From positions 81,486,687 to 81,550,686 of the forward strand of contig CM066732.1 in NCBI GenBank assembly GCA_033961575.1: a stretch of 64,000 nucleotides of DNA. Direction: 5' to 3'. How positions within the stretch are numbered: position 1 is the stretch's first letter; each line of letters opens with the position of its first letter. A program made the position numbers and the translations under genes. Shown piece by piece: positions 1 through 11,900 of this stretch. Origin of the DNA: Aselliscus stoliczkanus (taxonomy: Eukaryota > Chordata > Mammalia > Chiroptera > Hipposideridae). Below the pieces are notes generated by a model. That model saw nothing but the letters and a program-made list of their open reading frames with translations. It had not been told where the DNA came from and searched no databases.

Positions 1-519
1 ACTCTATTTTATAGTTGTATAATCTACTCTTAAACAAATTCAGTCATTTCCTAATTTTATATATTGTGTTTCCTTATGTAGATATAAGAAACATCCAAAC
101 CTGTAGAGAATTTTTATGAGTTTATTTGAATGAAACAGAAGATACACCTGGAAGCAAGAGCTCAACAGAGAAAAATGCTTCTGAGAATAATAGTTTGCAG
201 TTTCTTTTATGCATTTGAGATTAAGAAGGGAAAGTAAGGAAGATTACATGGAGGTGGGAGGAAGCAAGACTGGGGTTGGATTACCTCTTGCAGGCTTTAG
301 AAGGAGGGATCTGAAAGGAGGCATTTCAAAAGTGTAACTAACCTAGGTGCACAGAGACAGAGGGCAGAGCTTGCTTAAGGCAAACATAAACTGTTTGGTA
401 AAGAAATTATATCCTGGGACATGAATATGCCACTTAGGAATTCAGATCACCCTGTGAGGTTGCTTTCCAAAGAACCCCTTTTTTTGTCCACACTTATTAC
501 ATATATTCATATTGCTCTC
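1..519. other. Unassigned non-coding sequence
   Basis: AT-rich sequence with no convincing ORF, RNA gene or repeat that I can name. A purine-rich patch lies at about 220-330. Confidence 0.4.
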
Positions 520-725
520 CTGTCTTCAATATTTTTATTAAGTAAAATTTGCATATGGTGAAATTCATAGACCTTAATGTACAATTCAATGAGTTTTGAC
601 AAATCCACACATGCATGTAAACCATGCCCCATCTCAGAAATTTTCCTTATGCCCTTTCCCATGCATTTATGTTTATGTTGGTTAAAGTATATAATTTTCT
701 GTTTATTTTCATAGATGCAGTTCCC
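520..725 (-). mobile_element. Old L1 3' end fragment, antisense
   Basis: On the minus strand this resembles the 3' portion of an ancient mammalian L1. The stretch around 575-640, about an expected 'caatgagttttgacaaat' with the following 'accatgcccc', is typical of antisense L1M ends. It is too diverged for a subfamily name. Confidence 0.5.
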
Positions 726-2085
726 TTGTGAAGTTCTTCAACTTTTCTTTATATTGTCCACTTTTTCTCTGTTTTTGTTTTTGTTTTTTACAGAGCCTAT
801 TACAGTAATTGTCCGCTAATTCCTATGCCTGGATCACCTGCAGTCTGTTTTTAATTTATATTTATTTTTCTTTGTATGGTCCTGTCTCTTGGCATGCTCA
901 CTAATTTTTTTTTTTTTTTATCAAAGACAGATATATATGTTGTATATAAGAAAAAGTTGCAGAGACTTCAGATACATGTTATGTTACAGAGAATATCCAA
1001 CTTTTACTCTGCTAAGCAGATAGAGACTGAATACTTTAATCCAATTAGAGGTAAAACTGATTTGAGACTGACTTGCTAGTTTGATAAAGCTCAATTTATC
1101 TATGGTTTAACCTTGTTCCAAACATAGTTCCATAGGCCTTTCAGCAGAAATCCTGGTGGGTTCACTGGGGCCCTTTCCTTTGGCAGGTCCTAAACCTAAA
1201 TCCTTATATTTACAGCACTACAAGGTTGACAGAAGCGCAAGTCTTTTTTTTTTTTTTTTTTTTTTCCTGATATGTCAGCTTAGTTTTCAGCCTTCTTTGT
1301 GGCTTTAGAATTCCACAAATGTTTTCAGGAGGAAAAATGTCCATGTTTGAGACCATAACATCACCAAATTTATCTGTCCCCATTACAGCATTAATATTAA
1401 TCTTGTCTCTGTCCTCCAGAAGTCACCCACTTTTGGTCAAAGCCTAGCTTCTGAGACTCTTTTCCTCTGGATTTGTAAACACCCCTAGCAAATAATTATA
1501 GAATACTAGCTTATCTCTTACTTTTCCTTACCACCCAGAATTGTATACTCTGTAGTTCTCATTACTTTCCTGCCTATACACAAAATACTTTGTTTTGTAT
1601 CTTAAGAAACATTGATTGGCTAAAAAGTAATTCATCCTATGTTCTTTAGTTGAAATTTTAATATACAGATATAAAATTTATTATAGCAAATAAAAAAAAT
1701 CTATTATAGCTATTATAAGTTATTGGACAAAAATTACACAGATGAATGGCAGAATGGCAACAAAGTTCTGATCAGCAGCATAAATTCTTTAAAACTAACT
1801 TTTATATATATAGAATTATATATACACAATTTTTCTTTGAGGACATATGAAAAACTATTTTAATATGCAAAAATCCAGGAAAACATGTGTAAATGTATAC
1901 CATCTCCAAGGAGAATAAAATTAAGGAAACACTCCAGCTGAATGAATAAAAGGAAAGATTAAAATACTAAAACAACAGTGTGCTCAAAAGATCAATGAGC
2001 AACAAGGCTATCAAAGCATATCATTGTACATAGTATTTTAATACCATGTGATGGTTATGAGATCAGCTTTTAACAAATGAAAATG
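726..2085. other. Unassigned AT-rich sequence
   Basis: No gene seen. Homopolymer T runs lie near 907-920 and 1244-1266. The 67-residue ORF at 876-1079 has no recognisable domain and AT-rich composition expected of chance ORFs. Confidence 0.4.
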
Positions 2086-2235
2086 GAAATAATGTTACAA
2101 AATCTATGGAGCACAGCAAAGGTCTTTCTAAGGAGGAAGTTTATAGCAATACAGGCCTACCTCAAGAAACAAGAAAAACCTCAGATAATCTAACCTTACA
2201 CTTCGAGGAACTAGAAAAAGTTCTATCATTCACAA
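2086..2235 (+). mobile_element. L1 ORF2 fragment
   Basis: The sense strand reads like the L1 ORF2 linker between endonuclease and reverse transcriptase. The stretch 2135-2220 parallels 9820-9905 in the full-length L1 of this window ('caggcctacctcaagaaa...cttacacttcgaggaact'). It is short and non-functional. Confidence 0.7.
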
Positions 2236-2875
2236 ATGATAGAAAATGCAAGCCAAAATAAGATACTATTTCACAAATAATATTAGAAACTATTACATTC
2301 CTAACAAAACACAGTATTATAAATGGTGTGGAAATGGGTCTTCTAATGTGATGGTGATAGGATAGATTATGATGTGCAAAGCAAAAGGTCTTAAATTTGT
2401 ATATTAAATTGTTTTTGGAAGCTGGAGTGGGTATATAAATCCAGGGATTTAACCTTTAATTTCATACATTCAGTGCTGAGGTAATGTTGAAAATGAGAAT
2501 AGTTTTTATAATTAAAAAATTTTAAATCTGACCAACAAAAAGGGGTTGGGGGCAGTGGGGCTTGAAAATGGCTACTATGCAAACAGGCTACTCACAAAAG
2601 TTAAACTGGAAAGGGGGCCTCCTTAAAGAGCAATTAAATACAAATTAAACTCTTAAATATAATTTTCAAATACCAGTTCCTCAAAGATCTGTAAAATCAA
2701 GAATGTGCAATATTGTTATCTTGGTGGATAGAAAGTAATTTCATTAAAATGAAAGGATAAACTGGATCTCAGTTTCAAGAAGACAATTGGCAACATGTAT
2801 AAAAATGAATTTTATTATTTACATTTTTAGGCTACATTTTACTTATACAAAAATAATAGAAAAATACAGGGATAT
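2236..2875. other. Unassigned AT-rich sequence
   Basis: No gene or clear repeat recognised. It may include further decayed L1 sequence. Confidence 0.35.
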
Positions 2876-2889
2876 CTAGTGTAGCATTT

Positions 2890-2996
2890 CTTTTTTTTTT
2901 TTTGAGGGCAGTGTCACTGACCCTCATATGTGGGACCCGAACCGGGGCCGCTGACTTCCCACGCCCACGCTTAACCACCGCACCACTTGGCCGGCC
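2890..2996 (-). mobile_element. Short tRNA-headed SINE
   Basis: On the minus strand it starts GGGCCGGCC, runs through an A-box/B-box-like tRNA head and stops at the sequence complementary to 'gagggcagtgtcactg', followed directly by a T run on plus (A tail on minus). A perfect 14-bp target-site duplication (ctagtgtagcattt) lies at 2876-2889 and 2997-3010. It lacks the ~330-bp extension and CCCCAATAAAATCTT tail of the long copies. Confidence 0.92.
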
Positions 2997-3010
2997 CTAG
3001 TGTAGCATTT

Positions 3011-3590
3011 TTGTTTATTTGTTTTTGAATTATTCTTTTTTAAGATAAAAGTTACATAACATAAAATCCACAGTTTTAACCATTTTAAAGTGTACAAGTG
3101 AGTTTTAGCATATTCAAAATATACAATCATCATCACCATTTAATGCCACAACATTGCATCACACCCCCCAAAAAACTTACATCAGTTAGCAGTCAATCCC
3201 AATTTACGTGCCCTCCACTTCCTGGAAGCTACTAATTTCCTTTCTATATCTATGGTTTTGTTTATTTCGTACATTCATAAAAATAAAACAGTACAATATG
3301 TGTCCCTTGTGTCTGGCTTCTTTCATTTAGCATAATATTTCTAACATGTGCTCACACTGTGGCATATATCAGAGCTTCTTTCCTTTTCATAGCTGAACAA
3401 TATTCTACTGTGTAGATATATATTGTTTACTCATTTTTCAGTTGGTGGATATTTCGGTTGTTTCCACTTTTGGCTGTTACAAATAATGCTATAAACATTT
3501 GAGAAACTGCTTAACTCTTTCCTACAGCAGCTTAACCATTTTCCATTCTCATCAGTGATATAGGATTTATGTTTCACTACAGCCTGGCAA
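3011..3590 (-). mobile_element. Old L1 3' region, antisense
   Basis: Minus-strand L1M 3' end. Plus-strand landmarks such as 'cttctttcatttagcataat' (3318-3337) and 'ggctgttacaaataatgct' near 3472-3490 are antisense of the conserved C-terminal end of L1 ORF2. The short SINE at 2890-2996 lies at its edge. Confidence 0.75.
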
Positions 3591-3593
3591 CAT

Positions 3594-4083
3594 TTCTTTT
3601 CTTCCTCCTCTCCCTCCTCCCCCTTGGCCCTCTCCTCCCTACTCCCTCCTTCTCCATCTTCCTCCCCCTCCCCCTCTTCTTCTCCTCCCCATCCCCCTCC
3701 TCTCCCTCCTCCTTCTCTTTCCTCCCCCCTCCTCCTCCTTCCCATACTCCCTCTCCTCTTCACCCTCTCCTTCTCCTCTTCGTTCCCCTCCCTCCTCCCA
3801 CCTCCTCCTCCTCCCTCTCTCCTCCCGGTCCCCCTCTCCACCTCCTCCTCCCGATCCCCCTCTTCCCATCTTCCTTCTCAGCCCTCCTCTCTCCTCCTCC
3901 CCCTTGTCCCTCTCCTCCTCCTCCTCTCCCTCCCCCTCCTCCTCCTCCTCCTTCTCCTTCCTCCTCCTTTGTCCTCCTCCTCCCCATCCCACTCTTCTCC
4001 TCCTCCCCTTCTCCCTCCCCCCCTCCTCCCCATCCCCCTCCCTCCTCCTCTTCTTTCTCCTCCTCCTCCACCACCACCACCAT
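3594..4083. repeat. Long CT/CCT-rich polypyrimidine tract
   Basis: About 490 bp almost entirely of C and T on plus, mainly imperfect CCT, CCCT and CTTCT units, ending in a short CCA run before 4084. The other strand is a GGA-rich polypurine tract. All long ORFs over it in several frames are low-complexity artefacts of one microsatellite. Such tracts can form triplex or G-quadruplex structures; no function is shown here. Confidence 0.97.
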
Positions 4084-4179
4084 GGACAGATTTTGAAAAT
4101 GAAATTGTTAAGTGAAAAAAAATCAAGTTTGAAAAATATTATACCACAATTTCTGAAAATCAATATATATTTTTAAATA

Positions 4180-4300
4180 TATTTTTAAAATTCCACTTTC
4201 AATAGTGCATAGAAAAATTAGATAGAAAATCAGACAGGAATTAGAAGGCTTGAATAAAACTATGAACAACTAGAACTAACATAATTACTGAATAAACATA
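4180..4300 (+). mobile_element. L1 ORF2 endonuclease fragment
   Basis: Parallels 14345-14440 of this window almost word for word (for example 'aaggcttg.ata', 'aactagaactaaca'). That region is the L1 ORF2 endonuclease. No reading frame survives. Confidence 0.6.
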
Positions 4301-4626
4301 GTCAGAATGTTTTCCTCTAGAGATGTAGAGGATATGCCTGAGGAGAGGAACAAAGAAAAATTCAATGTTTACTGTAATGTTCTACTTCTTTGTTTAAAAA
4401 AATCTAAAGTTAAAAGATTAGTTATTATAATATTTTAATCAAGGATATCAGGTACAGTGATATTTGCCATATTTATTACTTATGGCTTCTCATGTATTTC
4501 AAGTATTTCAATATTTTAAGCGTAAAATTTACCATTGTAAAGTTTTCTTAATGGTCAATAACATTTTATTCCCTAATAATTATATATCTATTATAAGACA
4601 TCAGGGAATTTTTAATATCAGATAAG
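4301..4626. other. Unassigned AT-rich sequence
   Basis: Nothing recognisable; no ORF of interest. Confidence 0.35.
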
Positions 4627-4642
4627 AAAACATATCAGCTTT

Positions 4643-5100
4643 GGGCCGGCCGAGTGGTGTGTTGGTTAAGAGCTGGCTTGGGACACCAGCAACCCTGGTT
4701 TGGATCCCACATATGAGGGCCAGGGACACTGCCCTCTACAGCTAAGATGGTGAACAACAACTCTGCCTGGAGCTGGGCTGCTGTGAGTCCCGGAGATGGT
4801 ATAGCTGCAGTCCCTGCTGCAGTGGGCTGCTATAGGCTACAGTGAGTTGCCGGCAGCCAGAGTGAGTGGCTGGCAGCTGGTGTGAGCCACCAAGAGCCGC
4901 TGTGAGCGGCTGTCCAGAGGGCAGTGACTGATCTGCCTCACCCAGGAAGAGTGCAATGATAATACCAACATGGGCCAGTGAAGCAATGTCCTCCACAACT
5001 AGACTGAAGAACAAAAGGACAGCAACTTGTCTGTTCCCCTTCCCCACTTCTCCAATGCTGTTCCCATCCCTAATTCCCCAATAAAATGTTAAAAAAAAAT
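4643..5100 (+). mobile_element. Long tRNA-headed SINE
   Basis: Begins gggccggccgagtgg with a tRNA-like head (A box near 4660, B-box-like 'ggtttggatccc' near 4698). It then has a middle section of degenerate GTGAGYGGCYGGCAGCC-type repeats and a 3' part ending 'ccccaataaaatgtt' plus A tail. Target-site duplication about 4627-4642 and 5101-5116 (aaaacatatcag) with one mismatch. About 455 bp; non-coding pol III-type element. Confidence 0.93.
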
Positions 5101-5116
5101 AAAACATATCAGTTTT

Positions 5117-5409
5117 CTGTCTTTGGTACACTAGTCTTTAATTTTTAAAGTGGAAAATATCATCAATTAATATATACAAGAAATAAAATTAAAGATAACA
5201 TTTTCCCAAAGGCTAATCTGAGACATCCTTTGTAGCAACATAACAGTTGCTAAGATCAGTGATAAGTGACAGTGATATGATCAAGTATGCAACCTAGTAG
5301 CAGAGAACAAAACATCTGGCTTCCCATATAGAGAGTCAATATGCATGTACTTTCAGATCTCTTATTAAGGATGCTATAATAACCCAGGATTATTTTGCTA
5401 TTATATCAT
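5117..5409. other. Unassigned sequence upstream of the L1
   Basis: About 290 bp of AT-rich sequence with no recognised element; it is the insertion target of the L1. Confidence 0.4.
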
Positions 5410-5422
5410 AAGTACATAGTAA

Positions 5423-8013
5423 GGAGAGGGGGGCAAGATGATGGCTGTGAGGAGGGCTCCATGAAATCTCCCCTGGAAATATCCACAATTTGAACTTCTA
5501 ATACGCTTCAAAGAGACATCTACTCATCACACAGAGCAACTAAGAGTTCCACACAAGGATTGCTGGAAGGTGGTCAGGCCGGGCGAGTGGGGGAAGAAGG
5601 CGGCGAGACGCGTGAGGTGCAGCCCGCACCCGCGGCTGCTGAGTCACGGTGAGTGTTCCCCGGCTCGCTCCCTGCAGCCCACGGCCCACCTAGAGTTCAG
5701 CAAGAGCGCGTTGGTTTGCGGTCTGAGGCAGAAACCTCAGGCCGGGCAAGTGCGGGAGGAGAGAGAGGAGACGACTGTGCAGAGGTACGAGCTGCACCTG
5801 CGGCTCGCTGGGTCCCCAGGAAGCAGGGTGCAGAGCCCCGCAGCGGCAGGGCAAGATCAGTCCCTGCACCCTCCCGGTTCAGGGATCAGTCTCTGTGCCC
5901 TCCGGGTCCGCGGAGCACAGGCTCTGAGGCAGAAGCCTGAAACTGGGCGAGCAGGGGAAAAAAGAATACTCGGGCGCGGAGACGCAGTGCGCGTCAGGCG
6001 GAGACGTAGGTCCCCGAGAGACGGAGCGGGGATCTGAGCCGCTCGGCATGGTGCACGCAGTCCCCTAAACCCCGGCAGACCCTTTGGGAGAGCAGCAGGA
6101 GCACCGCGCGGGTGCGCACCGGCTCCGAGGCAGAAGCCTGAAACCTGGGAGGAGGGGACAAAAGAAGACTTGCACGGCCGGAGTCACAGGTCCGGGAGAG
6201 ACAGAGCGGGGAGTGGGGATATTAGCCACGCAGCAGGGGGCGTGCAGTCCCCTAAATCCCGGCAGACCCTTTGGGAGAGCAGCAGGAACTCCGCTGGAGC
6301 ATAAGAGGCAAAGGCCTTAGCTTAAAACAGTGTTGGAACTGTGTCTTTGTTTATTTTTATGTTTTTTATTTTTTTTCCTTTTTCTACTCGAACAGAAAGC
6401 AAAAAAAAAAACAATAACCCACCCACTCCCACAAACTTTGGCCCCCGCTAAGATAGAGTCTTAAACTGACTCCTGAAGGGAGCAATAAGGGCAGACTAGG
6501 AAGATATCCTTACCTGCAGGGGGTTGAGAATTTCCACCCAGTAAAGGCTGCAGAGTGAGACTACCTACCCCGCCCCCACCTTTAGGCAAGGCTTGGGAGG
6601 CAGGGCAGGTTCACCTGCTGAGGCACTAATTAACAGATTCTTAGCAGCTGGCTTTTGGTAGTGAGGAATTCTTTAATTCTCCACGGCTGTCAACCAAAAG
6701 GGTGCCCAGAGACACTCATTGAGCCTTTGGAGGTGCAGCCTGCCTTGGGACAGGCAAAAGCAAAAAGGCAGTGACTTTGTAAAAACCACCAATCACACGT
6801 CACAACCACATTCAAGTACAGCAAACCTGCAGTGCCAGGATCACACTAGGCATCAGGTGGCCTACTGCTCCCACAAGACGCACAGAAATTTTTGTACAGC
6901 AGAGGACAAACTGAAGAGAGCTTGGTGGACTTTAGCCAAGTCCGCAAGACCGGCATGTGTATTTTTGTTTTGTTTTGTTTTGTTTTCCCTTTATTGGTAG
7001 TTTATCTTCGTTGTTTTTGGTTTTTATTTCTATTTCATTTTTATCATTTTGTAGTTTTTAATATAGGCATATATATATATATATGTCCATATATATGGGT
7101 GTGTAGACAAATATATATATTTTTTTTCTTTTTCTTTTTCTTTCTTTTCTTTTTCATTTTTTTCCCCACCCTCACTTTCTCCCTTCTTTTATTCATTCTT
7201 CTCACTGCTATACTTTTCCTCATTTCCTTTTTTCTGCAAATTTTATTTTTTTTATTTTTATTTTTACTTTTTTTTAATTTTTTAATTTTTAATTTTTATT
7301 TTTTGGTATAGCTATTCAGTTTCTCATGTTTATTCTATTATTTATTTTATGATATTATATTTTATTTTGTTTCCTCTTCTGTTATTATTGTGTGTGTGGT
7401 TATTGTTTTGTTTCTATTTGTTTTCTTCTTTTGTATGTTTTATATTTCTGTACAAATTGACTGTAGATTGATGGCTGTTTTTTTTAATATGTGCGAGCAT
7501 TTGGTTTCCTTTGGTGGCTGCGGAGGTTGTTCTTGTTAATCTGTTATGCTGTAAAATCACTCTGCAGCACTGGGTCCAAACAAACAGACACAAGAATCAT
7601 CATACCTGGAGGCCAACTTTAGATAAAACCAGAGCATTTCTGGGTTTGACATACAAGAGTCACACCCAAAAGAAAGTTGCTACAGGTACTAGGGCGCAAA
7701 GGGTCCAAGTCTCATCAGAGGGGTCAATCCTCTCACAGCAGCTCATAAACTGCAGACACTGCTGATCATCACAGCTAATCAGTCTGGGAGTCAATCCCAC
7801 CTACTGACAAGCCAAAAGTAATCAAAACTAAAACTTCAACAGGTGAGGACGCACAACACAATGAACACCTCAGATAAATACATGCACAGGAGAATAGGGA
7901 GACTGAGTAATTCAAATATAAAGGACACACACTGTATAAGTTTACCCAGAAAAGACTGAGAAACCTGGGGGATCTATCTGTTATATCGAAGCAAACACAA
8001 AGAGTAAGGCAGA
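5423..8013 (+). promoter_or_regulatory. L1 5' UTR with internal promoter region
   Basis: The 5' end is CpG-rich (about 5570-6310) in an otherwise AT-rich window, as expected for an L1 internal pol II promoter that would be methylation-controlled. It holds ~200-bp tandem units (next entry). From about 6960 to 7480 the plus strand is strongly T-rich with short TA runs (7066-7126). No YY1 or other site is claimed. ORFs at 5570-6320 read GC-rich repeat units and match nothing I know. Confidence 0.85.
5724..6325 (+). repeat. ~200-bp tandem units in the L1 5' UTR
   Basis: The word gaggcagaarcctga recurs at 5724, 5926 and 6127 (spacing 202 and 201 bp), with a decayed version near 6315. A second landmark, 'cagtcccctaaa', recurs at 6058 and 6245 (187 bp) with the following 'cccggcagaccctttgg' conserved. 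The units resemble promoter monomers described for mouse L1, but homology to those is not claimed. Confidence 0.85.
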
Positions 8014-8880
8014 ATGGAGAGACAAAGAAACACAACCCAAATAAAAGAACAGAAGAAACTTCCTGAATCAGTGGAAATAGAGGAAATAGAGGTGAACAAC
8101 ATATTGGAGACAGAGTTCAGAACACTGATTATTAGAATGTTCAAGGAAATTAATGAAAATATAAAGAAGCATAGAGAAATCATGAAAAGCAACCAGCCAG
8201 AACTTAAGAACACAATTATTGAATTAAATAACAAACTTGATGGAATGACTAGCAGATTGGATGAAGCAGAAAATCGAATCAGTGATTTGGAAGACAAGAT
8301 AGTAGAGATCACCCAAGTGGAACAACAAAAAGAAAAAAGAATGAAAAACATTGAAAATAGTTTAAGGGAGCGGGGGGATGACATCAAACGCAATAACTAC
8401 AGATCACTGGAATACCAGAAGGAGAAGAGAGGGAGCAAGGGATTGAGAACATATTTGAAGTAATGATGTCTGAAAACTTCCCTAACCTGGCAAAGGACAT
8501 TGAAATACAAGCCCAGGAAGTGCAGAGAGTTCAAACCAGGATGATCCCAAACAGGCCCATACCAATATAGTGAAAATGGCAAGGGTTAAGGACAAAGGCA
8601 GAATCCTTAAAGCAGCAAGGGAAAGGCAGCAAGTTATTTACAAGGGTAACCCCATAAGATTATCAGCTGACTTTTCTACAGAAACTCTGCTGGCCAGAAG
8701 GGAGTGGCAGGAGGTTTTCAAAGTGATGAAAAATAAGGCCTACAACCGAGATTGCTGTATCCAGCAAGGTTACCATTTAAAATTGAAGGCAAGATAAAGA
8801 GCTTTCCAGAAAATAATAAGTTAAGGGAATTCATTACCACCAAGCCAGCTTTGCAGGAAATGTTAAAAGGGCTCCTTTAA
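8014..8880 (+). pseudogene. L1 ORF1 (RNA-binding chaperone), frameshifted
   Basis: Codes, in pieces, for the L1 ORF1 protein, the trimeric nucleic-acid chaperone that coats L1 RNA in the cytoplasmic RNP. The first frame (8014-8463) gives an acidic/basic helical region with heptads from about residue 20 to 125 (coiled coil), including 'RLDEAENRISDLEDKI', then leaves frame near 8370. The RRM/CTD part continues in another frame from about 8403 to 8571 ('ITGIPEGEERE'), another from about 8575 ('RILKAARERQQVIYKGNPI'; 'LSADFSTETL'), and a final shift near 8745 restores the C-terminus ending at TAA 8878-8880. At least three frame changes, so no full protein. The start ATG at 8014 is chosen from the MERQRNTTQ-like start and coiled-coil position. 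Confidence 0.92.
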
Positions 8881-8931
8881 GTAGAAGAGAAAAACAACCT
8901 AATTAAGAAAGAGTAGGAACATAAATACAAA

Positions 8932-11900
8932 ATGGCAATAAATGTGCACCTATCAATAATCACATTAAATGTAAATGGATTAAATGCTCCAATAAAAAGA
9001 TATAGGGTGGCTGAATGGATAAGAAAGCAAGACCCCAGCATATGCTGTATACAAGAGACTCACCTCAGATCAAAAGACTCATTCAGGCTGAAAGTAAAAG
9101 GATGGAGTAAAATATTTCATGCAAATAGAACTGAGAAAAAAGCTGGAGTAGCAATACTTATATCAGATAAAACGGAGTTTAAATTGAAGAATATAACAAA
9201 GGACAAAGAAGGACACATCATAATAATGAATGGATCGATCCAACAAGAGGACATAACCTTAGTAAACATCTATGCACCTAACATAGGAGCTCCTAAATAT
9301 ATAAAACAGATATTATCAGACATAAAGACAGAGATCAACAGTAACACTAGCATAGTAGGGGAATTCAACACCCCGCTGTCACCAATGGATAGATCCTCCA
9401 GACAGAAAATCAATGCGGAAACAGCGACCTTAAATGGCACATTAGACCAGCTGGATTTAACTGATATATTCAGAGCATTTCACCCCAAAGCTACAGAATA
9501 TACATTCTTTTCAAGTGCACATGGAACATTTTCTACGATAGACCACATGTTAGGCCACAAAACAAGTCTCAATAAATTTAAGAAGATTGAAATCATTTGA
9601 ACTGTATTCTCTGACCACAATGCTATGAAACTAGAAATCAATTATAAGAAGAAATCCGGGAAGCTGACAAATAAATGGAGGCTAAATAACATGCTACTAA
9701 ACAGTGAGTGGGTCACAAATGAGATCAAGGAGGAAATCAAAAAATATCTCGAGACAAACGAAAATGAAAACACCATGACCCCAAATCTCTGGGATGCTGC
9801 GAAAGCAGTCCTAAGAGGGAAGTTCATAGCAGTGTAGGCCTACCTAAAGAAGGAAGAAAAATCTCAAATCAACAAGTTATCCTTACACTTAAGGGAACTG
9901 GAAAAAGAACAGCAAAAGAAGTCCAATGGGAGTACAAGAAAGGAAATAATAAAGACCAGAGCGGAAATAAACAATATAAAGAACAGAAAAACAATACAAA
10001 AGATCAATGAAACCAAGAGCTGTTTTTTTTTGTTTTTTTGTTTTTTTGTTGTTTTTTTTTTTGAGAAGATAAAATTAACAAACCTCTAGCCAGGCTCATC
10101 ATAAAAAAAAGAGAGAGGACTCAAATTAGTAAAATCAGGAAGAAAAGAGGGGAAATGACTACAGACATCACAGAAATACAAAAAATTCTAAGAAATTACT
10201 ATGAGCAACTATATGCCAAAACATTTGACAATCTGGAAGAAATGGATAATTTTCTAGAAGCATGTAACTTTCCAAAGCTAACTCAAGGAGAAACAGAAAA
10301 TCTAAATAGCCTCATTACTACCTAGGAAATTGAATCAGTAATTGACAAGCTCCAAAAAAGCAAAAGCCCTGGACCAGACGGCTTCACAAGTGAATTTTAT
10401 CAAACATTCAAAAAAGAACTAGCACCAATTCTTCTCAAACTATTCCAAGAAATCCAGAAGGAGGGAAGGCTCCCAAACTCTTTTTATGAAGCCACTATCA
10501 CCCTGATTACAAAACCAGATAAAGACAGCACAAAAAAGGAAAACTACAGGCCAATCTCCCTGATGAATATAGATGCAAAAATTCTCAATAAAATATTAGC
10601 AGACAGTATTCAGCAATATATTAAGAAGATCATACATCGTGATCAAGGGGGTTTCATCCCTAGTATGCAAGGCTGGTTCAACATCCATAAATCAATTAAT
10701 GTGATACACCACATCAACAAAATGAAGAATAAAAATCATATGGTCATATCAATAGATGCAGAAAAAGCATTTGACAAAATCCAATAGCCATTTATGTTAA
10801 AAACCCTTAGCAAAGTGGGAATGCAGGGATCATATCTCAACATAAAAAAGGCCATATATGATAAACCTACAGCTAACATCATACTCAATGGGGAAAAGCT
10901 AAAACCATTCCCCTTAAGATCAGGAACAAGACAAGGCTGTCCACTTTCTCCTCTTTTATTCAACATAGTTCTGGAAGTTCTAGCCACAGCAATTGGACAA
11001 GGAAAAGGAATAAAAGGCATCCAAATTATCAAGGAAGAAGTAAACCTGTCATTCAATGCAGATGACATGATACTGTATATAGAGAACCCCAAAGACTCCT
11101 TCAAAAAACTATTGGAACTGATAGACGAATTCAGTAAAGTAGTAGGATATAAAATCAATGTTCAGAAATCAGTGGCATTTGCATATACCAATAATAAACT
11201 AACGGAAGGAGAAATTAAGAAAACTGTCCCATTTACTATTGCTTAAAGAACTATAAAATACCTAGGAATAACCAAAGAAGTAAAAGATCTGTACTCAGAA
11301 AATTATAAGACACTGAAGAAAGAAATCAAAGAAGATACAAATAAATGGAAACACCTACCATGCTCATGGACAGGAAGAATTAATATAGTTAAAATGTTCA
11401 TACTGCCTAAAGCAATACATAGATTCAACGCAATTCCTATCAAACTACCAAGGGCATTTTTCACAGAAATAGAAAATATACTCCTAAAATTTATATGGAA
11501 CCATAAAAGAACCCGAATAGCCTCGGCAATCCTGAGAAATAAGAACAAAGTCGGAGGGATCATGCTACCAGCATCAAAACATACTACATGAATACAGTAA
11601 TCAAAACAGTATGGTATTGGCATAAAAACAGGCACATAGATCAGTGAAACAGAACAGAGACCCCAGAAATAAATCCAGACATTTACATACAGTTAATCTA
11701 TGACAAGGGAAGCAAGAATTTAAATTGGAGTAAAGATAGTCTATTCAATAAATGGTGCTGGGAAAATTGGACTGACACATGCAAAAGAATGAAACTGGAT
11801 CACCTCCTTATACCATATACAAGAACAAATTCAAAATGGAATAAAGACTTAAATGTAAGACCTGAAATCATAAAACTCCTAAAAGAAAATATAAGGAGTA

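Noticed and set aside
3431..4176. Several overlapping ORFs of 80-175 codons on both strands rich in Pro/Ser/Leu or Gly/Glu/Arg
   Set aside because: They are all translations of one CCT/GGA simple-repeat tract; absence of stops follows from the composition.
4643..4715. Possible tRNA gene (A- and B-box-like words) and similar hits in each SINE
   Set aside because: Sequence is the tRNA-derived head of a dispersed SINE; no complete cloverleaf was found and the element continues into SINE body and A tail.
5570..6320. GC-rich ORFs of 78-155 codons that could be taken for a gene with a CpG island
   Set aside because: They lie within the tandem units of the L1 5' UTR and have no domain; the CpG richness belongs to the L1 promoter.
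5724..6325. CRISPR-like regularly spaced repeats
   Set aside because: Units of ~200 bp are long and contiguous with no spacer structure, inside an L1 promoter of a mammalian genome.
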